A stretch of 21,829 bases of DNA from NCBI GenBank assembly GCA_036897625.1, contig JAYMTA010001096.1:1-21829 (forward strand). Direction: 5' to 3'. Within the stretch, counting starts at the first letter, position 1. Each line of letters starts with the position of its first letter. The notes below the pieces were generated by a model that was not told the origin of the DNA, made no database searches, and saw nothing but the letters and a program-made list of their open reading frames with translations. Of this stretch, positions 1 to 10,363 are shown piece by piece. This stretch comes from Pelargonium cotyledonis (taxonomy: Eukaryota > Streptophyta > Magnoliopsida > Geraniales > Geraniaceae). A program made the position numbers and the translations under genes.

Positions 1-545
1 CAATTCCCCCCCTTCCAACTCTATGAGCCCTCCTCGGCTAAGCGAGCCGTCTCATCTCGGCTCGCCTGATCATCAACAATGTCAGCTTCAACAGTATCTC
101 CATTAGTCTCGCGTCTCTTCCCATCCACCACAACCCGTCCCTCCGCACCCGAAACCTCTGATGCCATCATTTCCGATCACCCTACCGTCCGCCTCGAGCT
201 TTGCTACCTGTACCTGTACCGCCGTCCCGAGCACGACCTCCGCTGCTGGACTTCGCCTTTCCCTGCACTGCCATGGTTGCCGGACTGGACCAGATCCCCA
301 TCGCTGCCAGATCTGAACTCTCACTTCCGCCGTCATTGTATGCCGCCGCCGCTCGCTACTACACTACCCAGCAACACCCACACCAGGGACTGCCTTTCGA
401 TAACTTGCCTCGCCTCCCTCTTCTCTCTGCTACACCGCCCCACACCACCGAGAACAGCCACCTGACACTTGCCGTCGATCCACCGCCACTGGCACACTAA
501 CTGTCGCGCTCCTCGTCTGCCGCCGGCCAGCTGCCGGAAAAAACT
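1..545. other. GC-rich island, no recognised gene
   Basis: This block is far richer in G+C than the AT-rich DNA right of it, and the change at about 545-560 is sharp. Open frames exist on both strands (79-465 and 201-500 plus; 333-557 and 103-336 minus), but they overlap, are rich in Arg, Pro, Ser and Gly, and match no family I know. On the minus strand the outermost bases are a purine run (complement of 6-16). That would suit the polypurine tract of an LTR element continuing off the window, but this is weak. An 8-bp inverted repeat, GCGAGCCG (42-49) and CGGCTCGC (58-65), has an 8-nt loop. It could be a 5' UTR or gene fragment, or transposon-carried DNA. Confidence 0.35.
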
Positions 546-898
546 AAGAAGAAGCACTAAACCCTAGTCGTCACTTAAGGACGGAGAACAACAAAGAGTA
601 TCTATTTATTTTCGAACCATTTGTTTTAAATTCTGAATCTTCAATTTTTTTCGGTTCCGATGAGTCTAATATATATGTACATGCATCGAAAATTGTGATG
701 TGTAAAAATTATATGTTAAAATACTAATTAAGGGTATTTTGGTCAAAATAAAAAAAAAACATATCAAATCCGATTTGTTATTTGTTCATACATCAAACGT
801 TGGAATACATAACTGCTTATCCATTAAATTTTTTATCTGTCATAATCCATCGTTGATATGCAATCCAGAACGATTAAACGCTGAACGTGCATGGTGGA

Positions 899-966
899 GA
901 CGTGTTAGCTGCTGCAACTATAGTAATCATGGACGTGTTAGCTGCTGCAACTATAGTAATCATGGA
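899..966. repeat. 33-bp tandem duplication
   Basis: Two exact head-to-tail copies of a 33-bp unit (899-931 and 932-964), with the match running two bases further. The core contains GTTAGCTGCTGCAACTATAG. Since 33 is a multiple of three, the duplication stays in frame in the open frame at 739-972, giving two copies of RVSCCNYSNHG. That frame has no other sign of coding. Exact identity suggests a recent slippage or unequal-exchange event. Confidence 0.9.
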
Positions 967-1567
967 AGTTGATAATTATATAATAAATATTATTGAGTTG
1001 GAGGATATTGATTTTGTTTCTAGAATGTAGAGATAGGTTGAAGAAAGTCCACTCCTTGGTTTGGCATATATAATTCTATTCTAATATATATAATCCGCAG
1101 CCACTTCCTTAAATTAAGCTACCTAGCTACCTAAAATATTGGATCGTTTATAATAACCATTTTGTGTGCATTTTGCTTTCCACTTTTTTTTTTTTTTTTT
1201 CAATGTCTCCTCTTTGAAACCCATTACTCATGTTCCATATTTTAAGTACTTTCTTCCCCTTGGACCAAATGTTATTAGTTGTATTTCAGATGGGATTGTG
1301 AGTACAATGTCGAGCATTTAAATTATTTTAACAAGACAATGAATTCATAACATGCACATATGTAGTAAAAGGTTTTTACATGAAAATCAATTCATACATC
1401 TACGTGCTACATATTTTTATGGTGGATATGTTGCATCTTGTCGAGCAAGTTAATCTTGTCGAGGTCATATATGACAACATGTAGAAGTTTGAAACATTTT
1501 AAATTCAATTGGTTGTTTTGTGTTTTCGAATATTTGATTTAGGTTTTGGGTCTTGTGAAAAATGAAC

Positions 1568-1611
1568 ACACTTGAATGTGTTCTTAGAATTCTAAGAACA
1601 CATTCAAGTGT
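1568..1611. repeat. Perfect 44-bp palindrome, no spacer
   Basis: Every base from 1568 to 1589 pairs with its partner from 1590 to 1611. The centre is GAATTC and the outer ends are ACACTTG and CAAGTGT. There is no loop. Pairing breaks at 1567/1612. It lies in AT-rich non-coding DNA. It may be what remains of a foldback or MITE-type element, a cruciform-forming site, or a sequencing or assembly fold-back; the sequence alone does not decide. Confidence 0.95.
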
Positions 1612-3419
1612 TTCGAAACCACATTTGGTGCGATAATGATAATCTCTGTTTTGATGGTCTGAAACACGGTTAATTCTTTTAATAAAAACTCTAGTACTTA
1701 TATTGATAGAGTTTCAAGAAGGAAACTTAAGTAGAGACAACCAAGAAAACAAGTGCAGTATACATGATAATATAAAGATGCAACTCCTATTTGTGTTATG
1801 GTGCTAGAGTTTCGGTTAAAAGAAAAAAGTTACTTCATGTTATGTAGCTCATTGATAAAAAAATATATATATGCAAAGTATAAGTGTTACAAGTGCGGAG
1901 TATTTCAATTATTGAATTGAAAAAACTTATGACCAAATTGACCATGTCTAAGAGTAGCGCAATAAGATGGTGCAAGCTATCAACAGCTTGCCCTTGACTC
2001 GGGAGTCGCTTCCTTCAGTTCAGGGTCATATGATCTAAGTGTGATTGTCTTCAAACTATCTCGAACTCAAGAAATCTATGAACGTACGTACGAATTTTAT
2101 ATCGATGTATTGAGATTTTAGTTTATAAAAAATTGCATAACAACTTCTATTGCGTCAACCGCGAATTTGCGGGAAATAAAAAAGTTACTGTGAATAATGT
2201 GAATAATCTATAGTGTACATATATTGACATTTTGAAAAGGGAACATGTGGTAGACATATCATATGTGACTAAAAGCAAGATAGGGTTAGGTTTATTGTCA
2301 CACAAGAAATTGAAAAGAGTACCTAATAGCACGGGCGTGTTATGTGTATGATGTGTCTGTGTTAATAACTATCCAAAAGCTCAAAAGTCTACACTAAATA
2401 AAACCAACGAAAACATACTACTATTTAACAATTGCATTGAATGCTCACCACACACATGTGCATTTTCTATCAATTCACAACTATACTGAAAGGGAAATCT
2501 AGCTTACTACATTACATGCCCCCTTTAACTTAATTAACCACCAAATTTGTACTTGCTCTTCCTCTACCTAGCTATACCATTTCTTTCAATTTTGACATCT
2601 AATTCATTTAGCTTTGGAATGTCTAAACTTAGACCTTACAACACATTTGCCCCCTTTTTTGCTTCTACCTTCTAAGCTCTCAAGAGAACTATTTGTAGAT
2701 GATTCTTCGTCATTCTTCTTTTGGAGTCCTTATTCAAGAGTTAACTATGGAACTCTAATATTGTAGATAAGTTTTACATTTCCCAACTATATGAAAATGA
2801 AGATAGTAACATCGATTAATACACACAATTCATCATTGAACTCAATACTAATTGACTTCAGTCTTGATATTTTCAAATTGAACTTATTGATGATGCCATT
2901 TACATTTGTGTGCCCCCTCATCTTTGTAGTCACCAACTAGCGAATGAGATATACATTCTCATAGGCGGTGACCTTTTTATACATCTCTGACAACTCTTTG
3001 ATAAGATCGAATGTATCAAGTTCTATACCATCAATAAACCAAAAAAATTACACCCTTACAATATCCAAGATATGTTCCGTTGAATTGATTATGTGCGATA
3101 TAAGTGAGTTTGACACTAACTACAGTTCGGGTCCTCGAAACGCATGTTCACCTTGAGAGTTTTAGCGGTCAAACTCTCTATTCTTGCGCCTGGTTATTCA
3201 GTTGATATACTTGTGCGTACTTTAGAAGTGACTTTCTTAAACTTCTCACATATTTTCTCTTATATTTTGTTTTACTTTCCAACATCATGATCCGCAATAG
3301 CTAACAATTATATTTGCTCAAACCACCCACTCACTTAATTTTAAGTATGGATGCATGCATGATGGTTAATACTAATTTTAATTTTAGTTTTTTAAAACTA
3401 ACTAATTAAACTACATAAA

Positions 3420-3537
3420 TGGGATTGCTCCCTCTTATAAACCCCAAACTCCACACCACCCAAGACAATAAGATTAAAATTCACGATCTCACACATGAAG
3501 ATGAATGTCTTGACCATTGCGCTATTCTTAGGAGCTC
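3420..3537 (-). mobile_element. Decayed tRNA-derived SINE (probable)
   Basis: On the minus strand the complement of 3513-3524 reads TAGCGCAATGGT, a good match to the RNA polymerase III A box (TRGCNNARTGG). About 43 nt downstream is GTGAATTTTAATCT (complement of 3471-3484), which resembles a decayed B box (GTTCGANNCC). That spacing is the one found in tRNAs. The bases between, with CAAGACATTCATCTTC, are of the kind seen in plant tRNA-derived SINEs (from memory). No cloverleaf can be drawn, so it is not a tRNA gene. The 3' limit and target duplications are not clear, so the borders are approximate. Confidence 0.5.
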
Positions 3538-3673
3538 ATTCGTGTTATTATAAAAATAATAAAAATAAAAATAGAAAAAAAAGTGAGATGAAGATGCCTA
3601 GTATTAGATGGCGACAGATGGTTGGCGAGATTCAGATTACCTGAAAGCTGCACGCACACACGAGTGAGCCCCA

Positions 3674-3750
3674 AGCGCGTGTGCTTTCACGTGAATTTCA
3701 ATTACTATGTGAGAGGTTTCATTTCACGCATTATGTGTTTCACACGCGCT
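3674..3750. promoter_or_regulatory. Inverted CGCG boxes and G-box upstream of DUF1645 gene
   Basis: AGCGCGTGTG (3674-3683) and CACACGCGCT (3741-3750) are exact reverse complements 57 nt apart. Each holds a CGCG core of the type bound by calmodulin-binding CAMTA factors. A palindromic G-box, CACGTG (3688-3693), lies between them. The pair sits 60-136 nt upstream of the TATA box. These motifs suit abscisic-acid, calcium or stress control, but the role is inferred from motifs only. Confidence 0.5.
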
Positions 3751-3809
3751 CTCACTTGCGTCTGCGCTGAGCGAAGATTTTCGTTTCTCCTCTTCTCCCA
3801 TTTCCTTCA

Positions 3810-3817
3810 TATAAATA
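3810..3817 (+). promoter_or_regulatory. TATA box of the DUF1645 gene
   Basis: TATAAATA lies 72 nt upstream of the chosen ATG and is followed by a C- and A-rich leader typical of plant 5' UTRs. Transcription would start near 3840, giving a leader of about 50 nt. This supports the ATG at 3889 over the in-frame upstream ATGs, which lie before or at the promoter. Confidence 0.7.
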
Positions 3818-3888
3818 CACCAAATCCACCTCCAACCTCCATCTACTTCCTCACCCAAACCAATTCGTTTCTCCTATTTCAGTCACAA

Positions 3889-4704
3889 ATGCAGCCGCAA
3901 ACGGAAGCTTCCGATCTCTCAGTCTGCCCCAGCTTCAGCACCTACTACTTCTCCTCCCAGCTCGCACACGACGTTGCCGCGGGAGTCCGCCGCGGGGAGC
4001 CGTTTCCGGACCGATCTATAGATTTCTCCGCCTCTGGAGCAGAGGAGGACGATTTCGAATTCGTTTCTCTCACCGCCAATCCAGATCGCGAGTTCTACAT
4101 CGACGGCGGCGGGATCCGCCCGATCTTCCCTGTTTTTAACCGCGATCTCCTCTTAGATGATCCGCGAGATGCGGAGGAAGACGACGACAAGCCAGAGCAG
4201 GCGATTCGCATTCCGCTGAGTAAGCTCTTCCTCGACGACCGCGATCCTCCGTCTTCGTCGTCCTCCGAAGCGGACGAGCTGGACGGCGTCTCGCCGGGGA
4301 CGTACTGCGTCTGGACTCCGAAATTGGTGTCGCCGTCGCCTGGGCGGTGCGACAAGAGCAACTCCACCGGATCGTCGGCGACCTCGAAGCAACCGAGGCG
4401 GTGGAGGTTCAGCGATTTGCTGAAGAGGAGCAACAGCGAAGGCGGAAAAGGCTCATCTCTCGTGTTCCTGACTCCGGCTCCGCCGTCGAGGAAAAGCGAG
4501 GATAAAGCGAAGGAAAAGAAAGATCCGACGTCGGTGGCCGGAAAAACGAAGTCGAAGATGGCGTCGGCGCACGAGAAGTTCTATGTGAGAAACAGGAAGA
4601 TGAAGGAAGAAGATAAGAGAAGGTCTTATTTGCCTTACCGGCAAGACCTCGTTGGCTTCTTCGCTAATGTCAACGGTTTGGGCAGAACCTTTCCTCCATT
4701 CTGA
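3889..4704 (+). CDS. DUF1645 family protein, intronless, 271 aa
   Basis: A plant-specific protein of the DUF1645 family (Pfam PF07816). Its biochemical role is unknown; rice members have been linked to grain length and drought tolerance (recalled). The start MQPQTEASDL and the block SVCPSFSTYYFSS are typical of the family N-terminus. An acidic middle (EEDDFEFVSL, later EEDDDK) and a Ser/Pro-rich stretch with GTYCVWTP follow. A basic segment (RRWRFSDLLKRSNSEG, then Lys-rich) could be a nuclear-localisation signal. The C-terminus, YLPYRQDLVGFFANVNGLGR then TFPPF, is the most conserved family motif. No signal peptide or membrane segment is visible. The frame is open upstream to 3622, but the TATA box at 3810 and codon use favour 3889. 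The coding region is GC-rich against its surroundings. Family call is firm; function is not. Confidence 0.93.
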   Translation: MQPQTEASDLSVCPSFSTYYFSSQLAHDVAAGVRRGEPFPDRSIDFSASGAEEDDFEFVSLTANPDREFYIDGGGIRPIFPVFNRDLLLDDPRDAEEDDDKPEQAIRIPLSKLFLDDRDPPSSSSSEADELDGVSPGTYCVWTPKLVSPSPGRCDKSNSTGSSATSKQPRRWRFSDLLKRSNSEGGKGSSLVFLTPAPPSRKSEDKAKEKKDPTSVAGKTKSKMASAHEKFYVRNRKMKEEDKRRSYLPYRQDLVGFFANVNGLGRTFPPF

Positions 4705-6254
4705 ATTTCTGATTTTCACAAACAAAAACACTCCTCACAAATTTTTGCTTGATTTTGAAACAAAAAACTCTTGAACAATACCAATACCCAACCATATTAG
4801 ATTTATATTTTTATTTCTTCAAATCACAGGCCTGTAAAAACTATAATTATTTTTTTAAAAAGTGCTTATACAAATTGCTATCTGTTCTAACAATGAATTG
4901 TGATGTTTAGTGTTTGATGAGATTGAATTGTAAATTTATCATATGATTTAAAATTTTGTTGTGTAGTGAAGCATATGGACCCTGATTTTTTCTGGTTAAC
5001 CTGCAATTCAACAGACATTTGATAAATGGTGTACCATATTTTTCTCTATTCAGTGCTCTCATGCATGCTCCAAAGCACAAGGTTACAAATGATTAAACAG
5101 AAAACTGGTTATATTAATGTATTAATTATTAGGTACCATTTTGACCTTGTCGAATTCTGAATAAAATATCCCAAAAAGGTTTGTTTGGTGTGGATGGGGC
5201 AAGATCTTAGAATTGGGACAATGTTACAGTTTATTAGAACTGATTCAACCAAATGAAAATTGAGAAGGAAAAAACTAAAGAAAAAGCATCAAAACAGAAA
5301 TTGTAAAAGAATGATTATAGTAAAACGTAGGGAGACTGTTTGGTAGCTCCTCTAACTACATTGTCAATAAGGTTACATTTATATTAAATAAGTTTGAGTG
5401 AGCCATAGGCTAGGCTCGTGAATAAGAAAGTTACTGACGTAAAGACCACTAAAACAAAAATGAGCGCGATAATTTGCTATACAGTTTGATTTTTTCATTT
5501 GCTACTACTAAAATGTAGTTTTAAATTGTTTTAAATTCTTTTTGTAATCTAAAGACAGAAATAGAGTAAGAATTGAACTCAAATGTAAAGAGAGCAATAC
5601 AAATGAATTTTCATGATGGTAGCTTCCCTAAAACCCCCCCATAAGTCAACTACCCCAACCAACATTTTTGGATACAATACTACTAGAGTTGTCATATCAT
5701 TCCAATTTCATACATATCTTTTGAATTTTCAAGTACATTTGTTTGGTCTTTTTCCAATGTGAAGAGGAACCGGAATGGAATGGAGATGGTGAGCCTCCAT
5801 TTCCAATTGGGTCTCATTTACTGTCCATTTTCTCCAACCAAACTACAACTTTTCGATTTCTCGAATGTGCAAAAAGATAAAAGTGGAACTATGATATATT
5901 CTTCATTTTAAGGTGGGAACTCAAAACTATTTTCTCAAGCAAAGTGGAGACAACACAAGACAATACGTAACTGTGATTGATGTGATGTACCATATTCTTC
6001 CATTTCCCACTGTGGCAACTGGCAAATGAATATATAAGATCACCACTCAATGATCTAAAAGCTCATTTCAGGTATTTTATTTATTTATTTGTAGTTTTGT
6101 TTATCAAAAGAGGGCCATGTCGATCCATCACACAAATAGAAATTTATTTGTTTTACTTTATTAATGAACACATGAAATGTAATGGGCCAAGGCTGTCCAG
6201 CTCCAAAAATGATCATAAATGTTGGGATGGTATACAACACCAAATCATAATTAA

Positions 6255-6270
6255 GTGTGTGTGTGTGTGT
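6255..6270. repeat. (GT)8 microsatellite
   Basis: Eight uninterrupted GT units in intergenic DNA. Confidence 0.95.
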
Positions 6271-6336
6271 TTTGGGAAGATTAAATGATTGAGTTTTGGA
6301 ATAGCGTAAAATTATGGTGTGTCCCATATACAAATA

Positions 6337-6351
6337 ATGTCATGTCATGTC
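6337..6351. repeat. (ATGTC)3 short tandem repeat
   Basis: Three exact copies of the pentamer ATGTC plus two further matching bases. Confidence 0.85.
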
Positions 6352-8308
6352 ATTTGATTTAGCCACACAAAAAAGGAGTTACATGCGTGAAGGAGACGAT
6401 GATGAATGATTTGGTTTGGTTGAGTGGGTATCAATTAACCTAGCTACTACATGTTTTCACTGAAGTTTCTAGGAAACAACTTCATGGTTATTTTTATCAA
6501 AAAAAATAAAATAATAATAATACTTCATGCTTATTAATTATTATTACAACGCATGATAAATATTGGGACTCTCTATGATCCCCAAAGGTCATAATCAAGC
6601 AATCCAGTACATGTTATAGCTATTACATTTGTAAATTCCTTGAAATCAACCACAAACATATATATTGCAACCTGCTTAGTTACTTCCTTTCCCGATGGTT
6701 GCTTGCTCATCTAACTTGTACAACAAATCAAATGGTCTTGGTTCCGAGGAGTACATCTCTCTCAAAATAATTAATAGTTTTAATATCAAAAGATACCGCT
6801 CGTCTATAAAATAAGTCTTAATATCAATTGATGTTAATGAAAAGTTGATTGACATGAAGATCATGGAGTATTTAAATAAACAATTATTTACATAATATTG
6901 ATGCAGAAATTTAAAAATTGATTAATTAAGTTGACACATGTCAATTTCTAATTAAGAAATATTAGGAGTGTTCATGATGGGGTTCCCGCCCGTTCACAAA
7001 AGTAGGGCTTGTTGCGGGTTTAAGTTTTGGAATTCATGAATCACCTATGGTACATATTTGTAAGCAGATTAATTAAGTTCTAGTTTCAAACTGAGAAACA
7101 CAGACTAAGTAATTTTCATCCTTCATATTTAGCAAATATTAGGTAGCATACATATAAATATTATTAACAAAATAAATAATGAAGCATGAATATAAGAAAT
7201 CATTTTCATCTATTTTTCAAAGTCCTTAAATTAATCATCTAATATTATCATTGAATTCATTTCTTATCCAATTTCGAGTACATTTCAAATATTGAAGTTT
7301 AAAGCGTACATTAATGACTTCATCATCCTATTAATGTTGAACTGAAGTTTGTGTGTGAAGCTATCAACATATAAGGAGTCATTATTTATGGATGACAGTG
7401 AGGGCAAAATAAGATATTCTGAACAATTATCTGTCTCTCCTCTTTCTACAATTACTTCTTTCAAGTTGTAGGAGCAATCTTTCTCATGTTTTTTTTTTTA
7501 AACCATTTTCTCATGGTGAATATACCAACTTTAAGGAACTGGTCTCCAACTACTAACATTGTTCCAGTTTTGTAATTAATTTTAGTACTTAATTTTTTTC
7601 ATAAGCAAGCGTAACAAATAAGGCTCGAATATGAGCACTGCGGAGAAAAATAGGGTTTGAATGATTTTGTATTATTAATTAGAAATTTGATTGGTTGTTT
7701 TATTTCCATGCGGTGGTAGGTTGCCCCCTGGTTTCTATGCATTGTCTTGTCCCTCAATATTTTTTAATTAATTTGTGAGTTCAGAGACTTGTCTCTCATC
7801 CTGCACTATTTCATGGCCGTGTAGTGACAATACATATAATTATCTTTGTTCCAAGTCAGTTGGAACAAAACTCTATGGACAACAAATTTGGAATCACAAA
7901 AAGAGGGTATCGTATGTTGTAGCTAGCTAGTCAAAGTGTACAAATATTAGAACTTTTGTGTTTTTGTTACTTATGTACATATCTGAACGGTAGGAAACAA
8001 CTAAAAAGAACTATATAATTAGCCTCAGGCCTAATCAAAATCAGTTCTGATGCAACGTTAGATTGCAATTCATCTTGGAGAATTGAACATTCTTAGAGAA
8101 ATTACATTACAACACTACAAGTTTTGATGTTATATATTTATCATGATGTGATAGTATGTGGTCATGTATAGTACATATATAGTTGTGATGTTACTAATGT
8201 TGGTCCTATAGTTGTTAACTTGTGGTAGCTGTCAGCTGGTGGAAACAAGATGAGGAGAGGATGTTGACATGGTTTCTTCATTGCTCAAGTGTATGTACTG
8301 TAGTTGCA

Positions 8309-8315
8309 TATATAA
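8309..8315 (+). promoter_or_regulatory. TATA-like element of an unassigned transcript
   Basis: TATATAA stands in a GC-poor but ordered context, followed within 85 nt by an ATG at 8393. Two CCAAT pentamers (around 8335-8345) lie downstream, not upstream, of it. The frame from 8393 (75 codons to 8620) starts MTTKLHCWQFGKENG and has a trinucleotide-derived HHHRRRR run. I do not recognise it. It may be the first exon of an unknown gene, a non-coding transcript or chance. Confidence 0.25.
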
Positions 8316-8627
8316 GCCCCCAATTTTGCAGTGACCAATGACCAATCCATCTCTGGTCTCTCTAGATATTCTCTATTACTGAGAAGTTCAAAATGACAAC
8401 AAAGCTTCATTGTTGGCAATTTGGGAAGGAAAATGGATGTGCGATTTCGGTAATGCTCTTCGTCGACAAATTAAACCATCATCATCGTCGTCGTCGGTTA
8501 GTATCACTAGTTTCAATTCAATCATGGTCTGCGTTATGTGTACATACATATGCAGTCAAAAGCACAACCAATTGCTCCATATTCATATATACTCATAAGT
8601 ACCAACACTACATATCTTGAATTTTTT

Positions 8628-8690
8628 TGAGGTCTCAAGTTCGAGCCTCCCAGTAATGCCGACTAAAAAAATAAAAATAAAATCTATATA
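8628..8690 (+). mobile_element. SINE 3' fragment (possible)
   Basis: CAAGTTCGAGCCTCCCAG holds a clear polymerase III B box (GTTCGANNCC type) and is soon followed by an A-rich tail (AAAAAAATAAAAATAAAA, about 8666-8683). This is the layout of the tRNA-like 3' part and tail of a plant SINE. No A box is found 40-45 nt upstream, so the 5' end is missing and it is not a tRNA gene. Confidence 0.4.
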
Positions 8691-10363
8691 TCTATATGTC
8701 CCTCCGTATCAATACGAGTGAGTGCTAGTGAAAGAAAAACTTTGCCATTTACACTAATGCACTTCTATTGTGTTACTAATCTTTGCCTATATAGAAAATA
8801 TGCCTCTTTATAACTTCCAAGTATTTCAAACAATTCAATTTCTATAGATGCATGCATCAAAATTTCTTTTTCTCCAGCATGTCATGTGTCATCTGATTTA
8901 ATGAAATGCATGCACAACATGCATCATAATAACTTCTTCCCATGACCATCACCATGCATGACTCCATGAGCTGCTGCTACCCTGCCCTTGTCCCATTTAT
9001 AAATAATAAACCATCCATCTTGAAATAATTGTTCCCATTTTCTAAAAATCTTATCTCATAATATTTAATTTGTCTACTTTCTATTTTGATCGATTAGTTA
9101 ACTACATTCGAATTACCTACAATATCTTTAAAATAAGTTGATTAGAACAAAAACACGTGGGATAAGGGAAAATCTTAAATCTAGCTAACTCTAGTCGATC
9201 GTTAATTTTCACAAAAAAATGAGAAACGGGAAATCTTTATGAAACTAATTGAATACTTTTTTTTCGTCACATTACTCACATGCCTTAGTTTCTTTTATTG
9301 AGATAAATTTATTAAAAGGAATTATTTATGTACATAATCTCTTGTATCCACATGTTCTTGTCAGTATAAAGAAGCAAATATTTATGCATGAGTAACTTCT
9401 AAAAATAAAATAAGACATATAGTTGAAGGTAAAAATACGATGTATACATATTTTGAGTCACTTTGTATATTGAAAAAATTCATCAAACCCAACCCAGGCT
9501 TATGTATATTTGGGCTGATTCCATCGTAGCTCTTTGGGCCCAAAAATAATGTCAAGTCCATCATTGTTATTGTACGTAATAGAGAATCCTTCTCTGATTA
9601 TTTTTTTTTCTTTCTATAATTTGAATATACATGACTATGATTATAGAGTTGGTGAATAGTGTGGGAGTGGTCCAGTCCTCAAGCACAAGACAAGCCCATG
9701 AACAGTGGGCATTATATATAGCCTGCAGAACACTTGGTTCTTTTAATTATGTAGAATTGAAACAGAACCACAAGAAGCATTTTAAAAAGGATAGGACCTT
9801 ATCTCAGAGATGAGCCCTCTTCACCTTTCATGTCTACCTTCATTCGACTCCACAAAACTCATTTCATTTCATATATAATATATCCATACACGTGTTAACC
9901 CTCAATTTCACATATTATATATATGTCTCCTAGCTACAACCGTCATTTTTATTTTCATTTCATATTCCAAATCACATGTATATAGATTGAAATCAATTGT
10001 TGACTTCGATCTTGTTGTCTATCAGGATGATCAGACGGACCAAACTCACAATTGATAGATGAATTGTGCAACATTAATTCGATATTTCCCTTAAAATAAA
10101 TTGTACGCGTGTATTTAATTATATTTACATTTTGTTTTTGAGGGACGACAAATGGACTGTCGTTCTTAATAAAATAGCATCAACGTTGACGTCCATGCAT
10201 ATGGTTGCAAATTTACACCCACAAAAATATACTGTATTCAATTTTGATTTGTGGAGATATGGGACAACTATAAATTGTTTGTAAAATCTGGAGCGTCGAG
10301 ACCTGATCTACAAAAGTAGAAGCTGTGGTTGAGTTGTGTTTCGCTTTCAAAATGGGTTGCGGA
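8691..10363. other. Intergenic DNA upstream of the carbonic anhydrase gene
   Basis: No exon is recognisable. The right end is the promoter region of the carbonic anhydrase gene; it includes TTGACGTC (10196-10203), a TGACG-type bZIP site about 210 nt before the ATG. The open frames at 9382-9564 (minus) and 9631-9813 show no family features. TTTGGGCCCAAA near 9532-9543 is a 12-bp palindrome built from TGGGCC (site II type) motifs. Confidence 0.55.
9694..9720 (+). promoter_or_regulatory. Site II inverted pair followed by TATA run
   Basis: GCCCA (9694-9698) and TGGGC (9706-9710) form an inverted pair of site II (TGGGCY) elements, followed at once by a TATATATA run (9713-9720). This is a credible core promoter, yet no gene follows. 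About 15 nt downstream TGGTTCT (9735-9741) and AGAACCA (9764-9770) can pair as a small hairpin. Function is unknown. Confidence 0.3.

Larger units (their letters stand above)
546..3419. other. AT-rich intergenic DNA
   Basis: No coding region is recognisable here. The open frames at 739-972, 2147-2332 (minus) and 2968-3156 are short, biased by AT content and without domain motifs. The structured items, listed separately, are the 33-bp tandem duplication and the 44-bp palindrome. A T-homopolymer lies near 1185-1200. Confidence 0.6.
4705..8300. other. AT-rich intergenic DNA
   Basis: The first few hundred bases must include the 3' UTR of the DUF1645 gene, but no single poly(A) signal stands out. 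Beyond that I see no exon, RNA gene or domain-bearing frame on either strand. The open frames at 6085-6333, 6097-6288 and 6676-6864 are short AT-rich chance frames. A motif AATAAGGCTCGAATATGAGC near 7618-7637 (minus strand) weakly recalls a polymerase III B box, but no A box accompanies it. Confidence 0.6.

Noticed and set aside
79..557. Open frames on both strands of the GC-rich island as protein genes
   Set aside because: They overlap one another in opposite senses, have biased Arg/Pro/Ser composition and contain no recognisable domain; long frames are expected in GC-rich DNA.
899..966. CRISPR or minisatellite array
   Set aside because: There are only two abutting copies with no spacer, in a plant nuclear context.
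1568..1611. Palindrome as a microRNA precursor
   Set aside because: There is no loop and the whole fold is only 44 nt, too short for a plant microRNA duplex with lower stem; no known mature sequence matches.
3471..3524. tRNA gene on the minus strand
   Set aside because: A and B boxes are present, but the B box is decayed and no acceptor or anticodon stem can be paired, so a SINE explains it better.
3622..3888. N-terminal extension of the DUF1645 protein by 89 residues
   Set aside because: The TATA box at 3810 lies inside it, the composition changes at 3889, and the family N-terminus begins near MQPQTEASDLSVCPSFSTYY.
4095..4731. Three minus-strand frames under the DUF1645 gene
   Set aside because: They are shadows of the GC-rich sense coding sequence, with runs of Ser and Arg that come from the sense codons.
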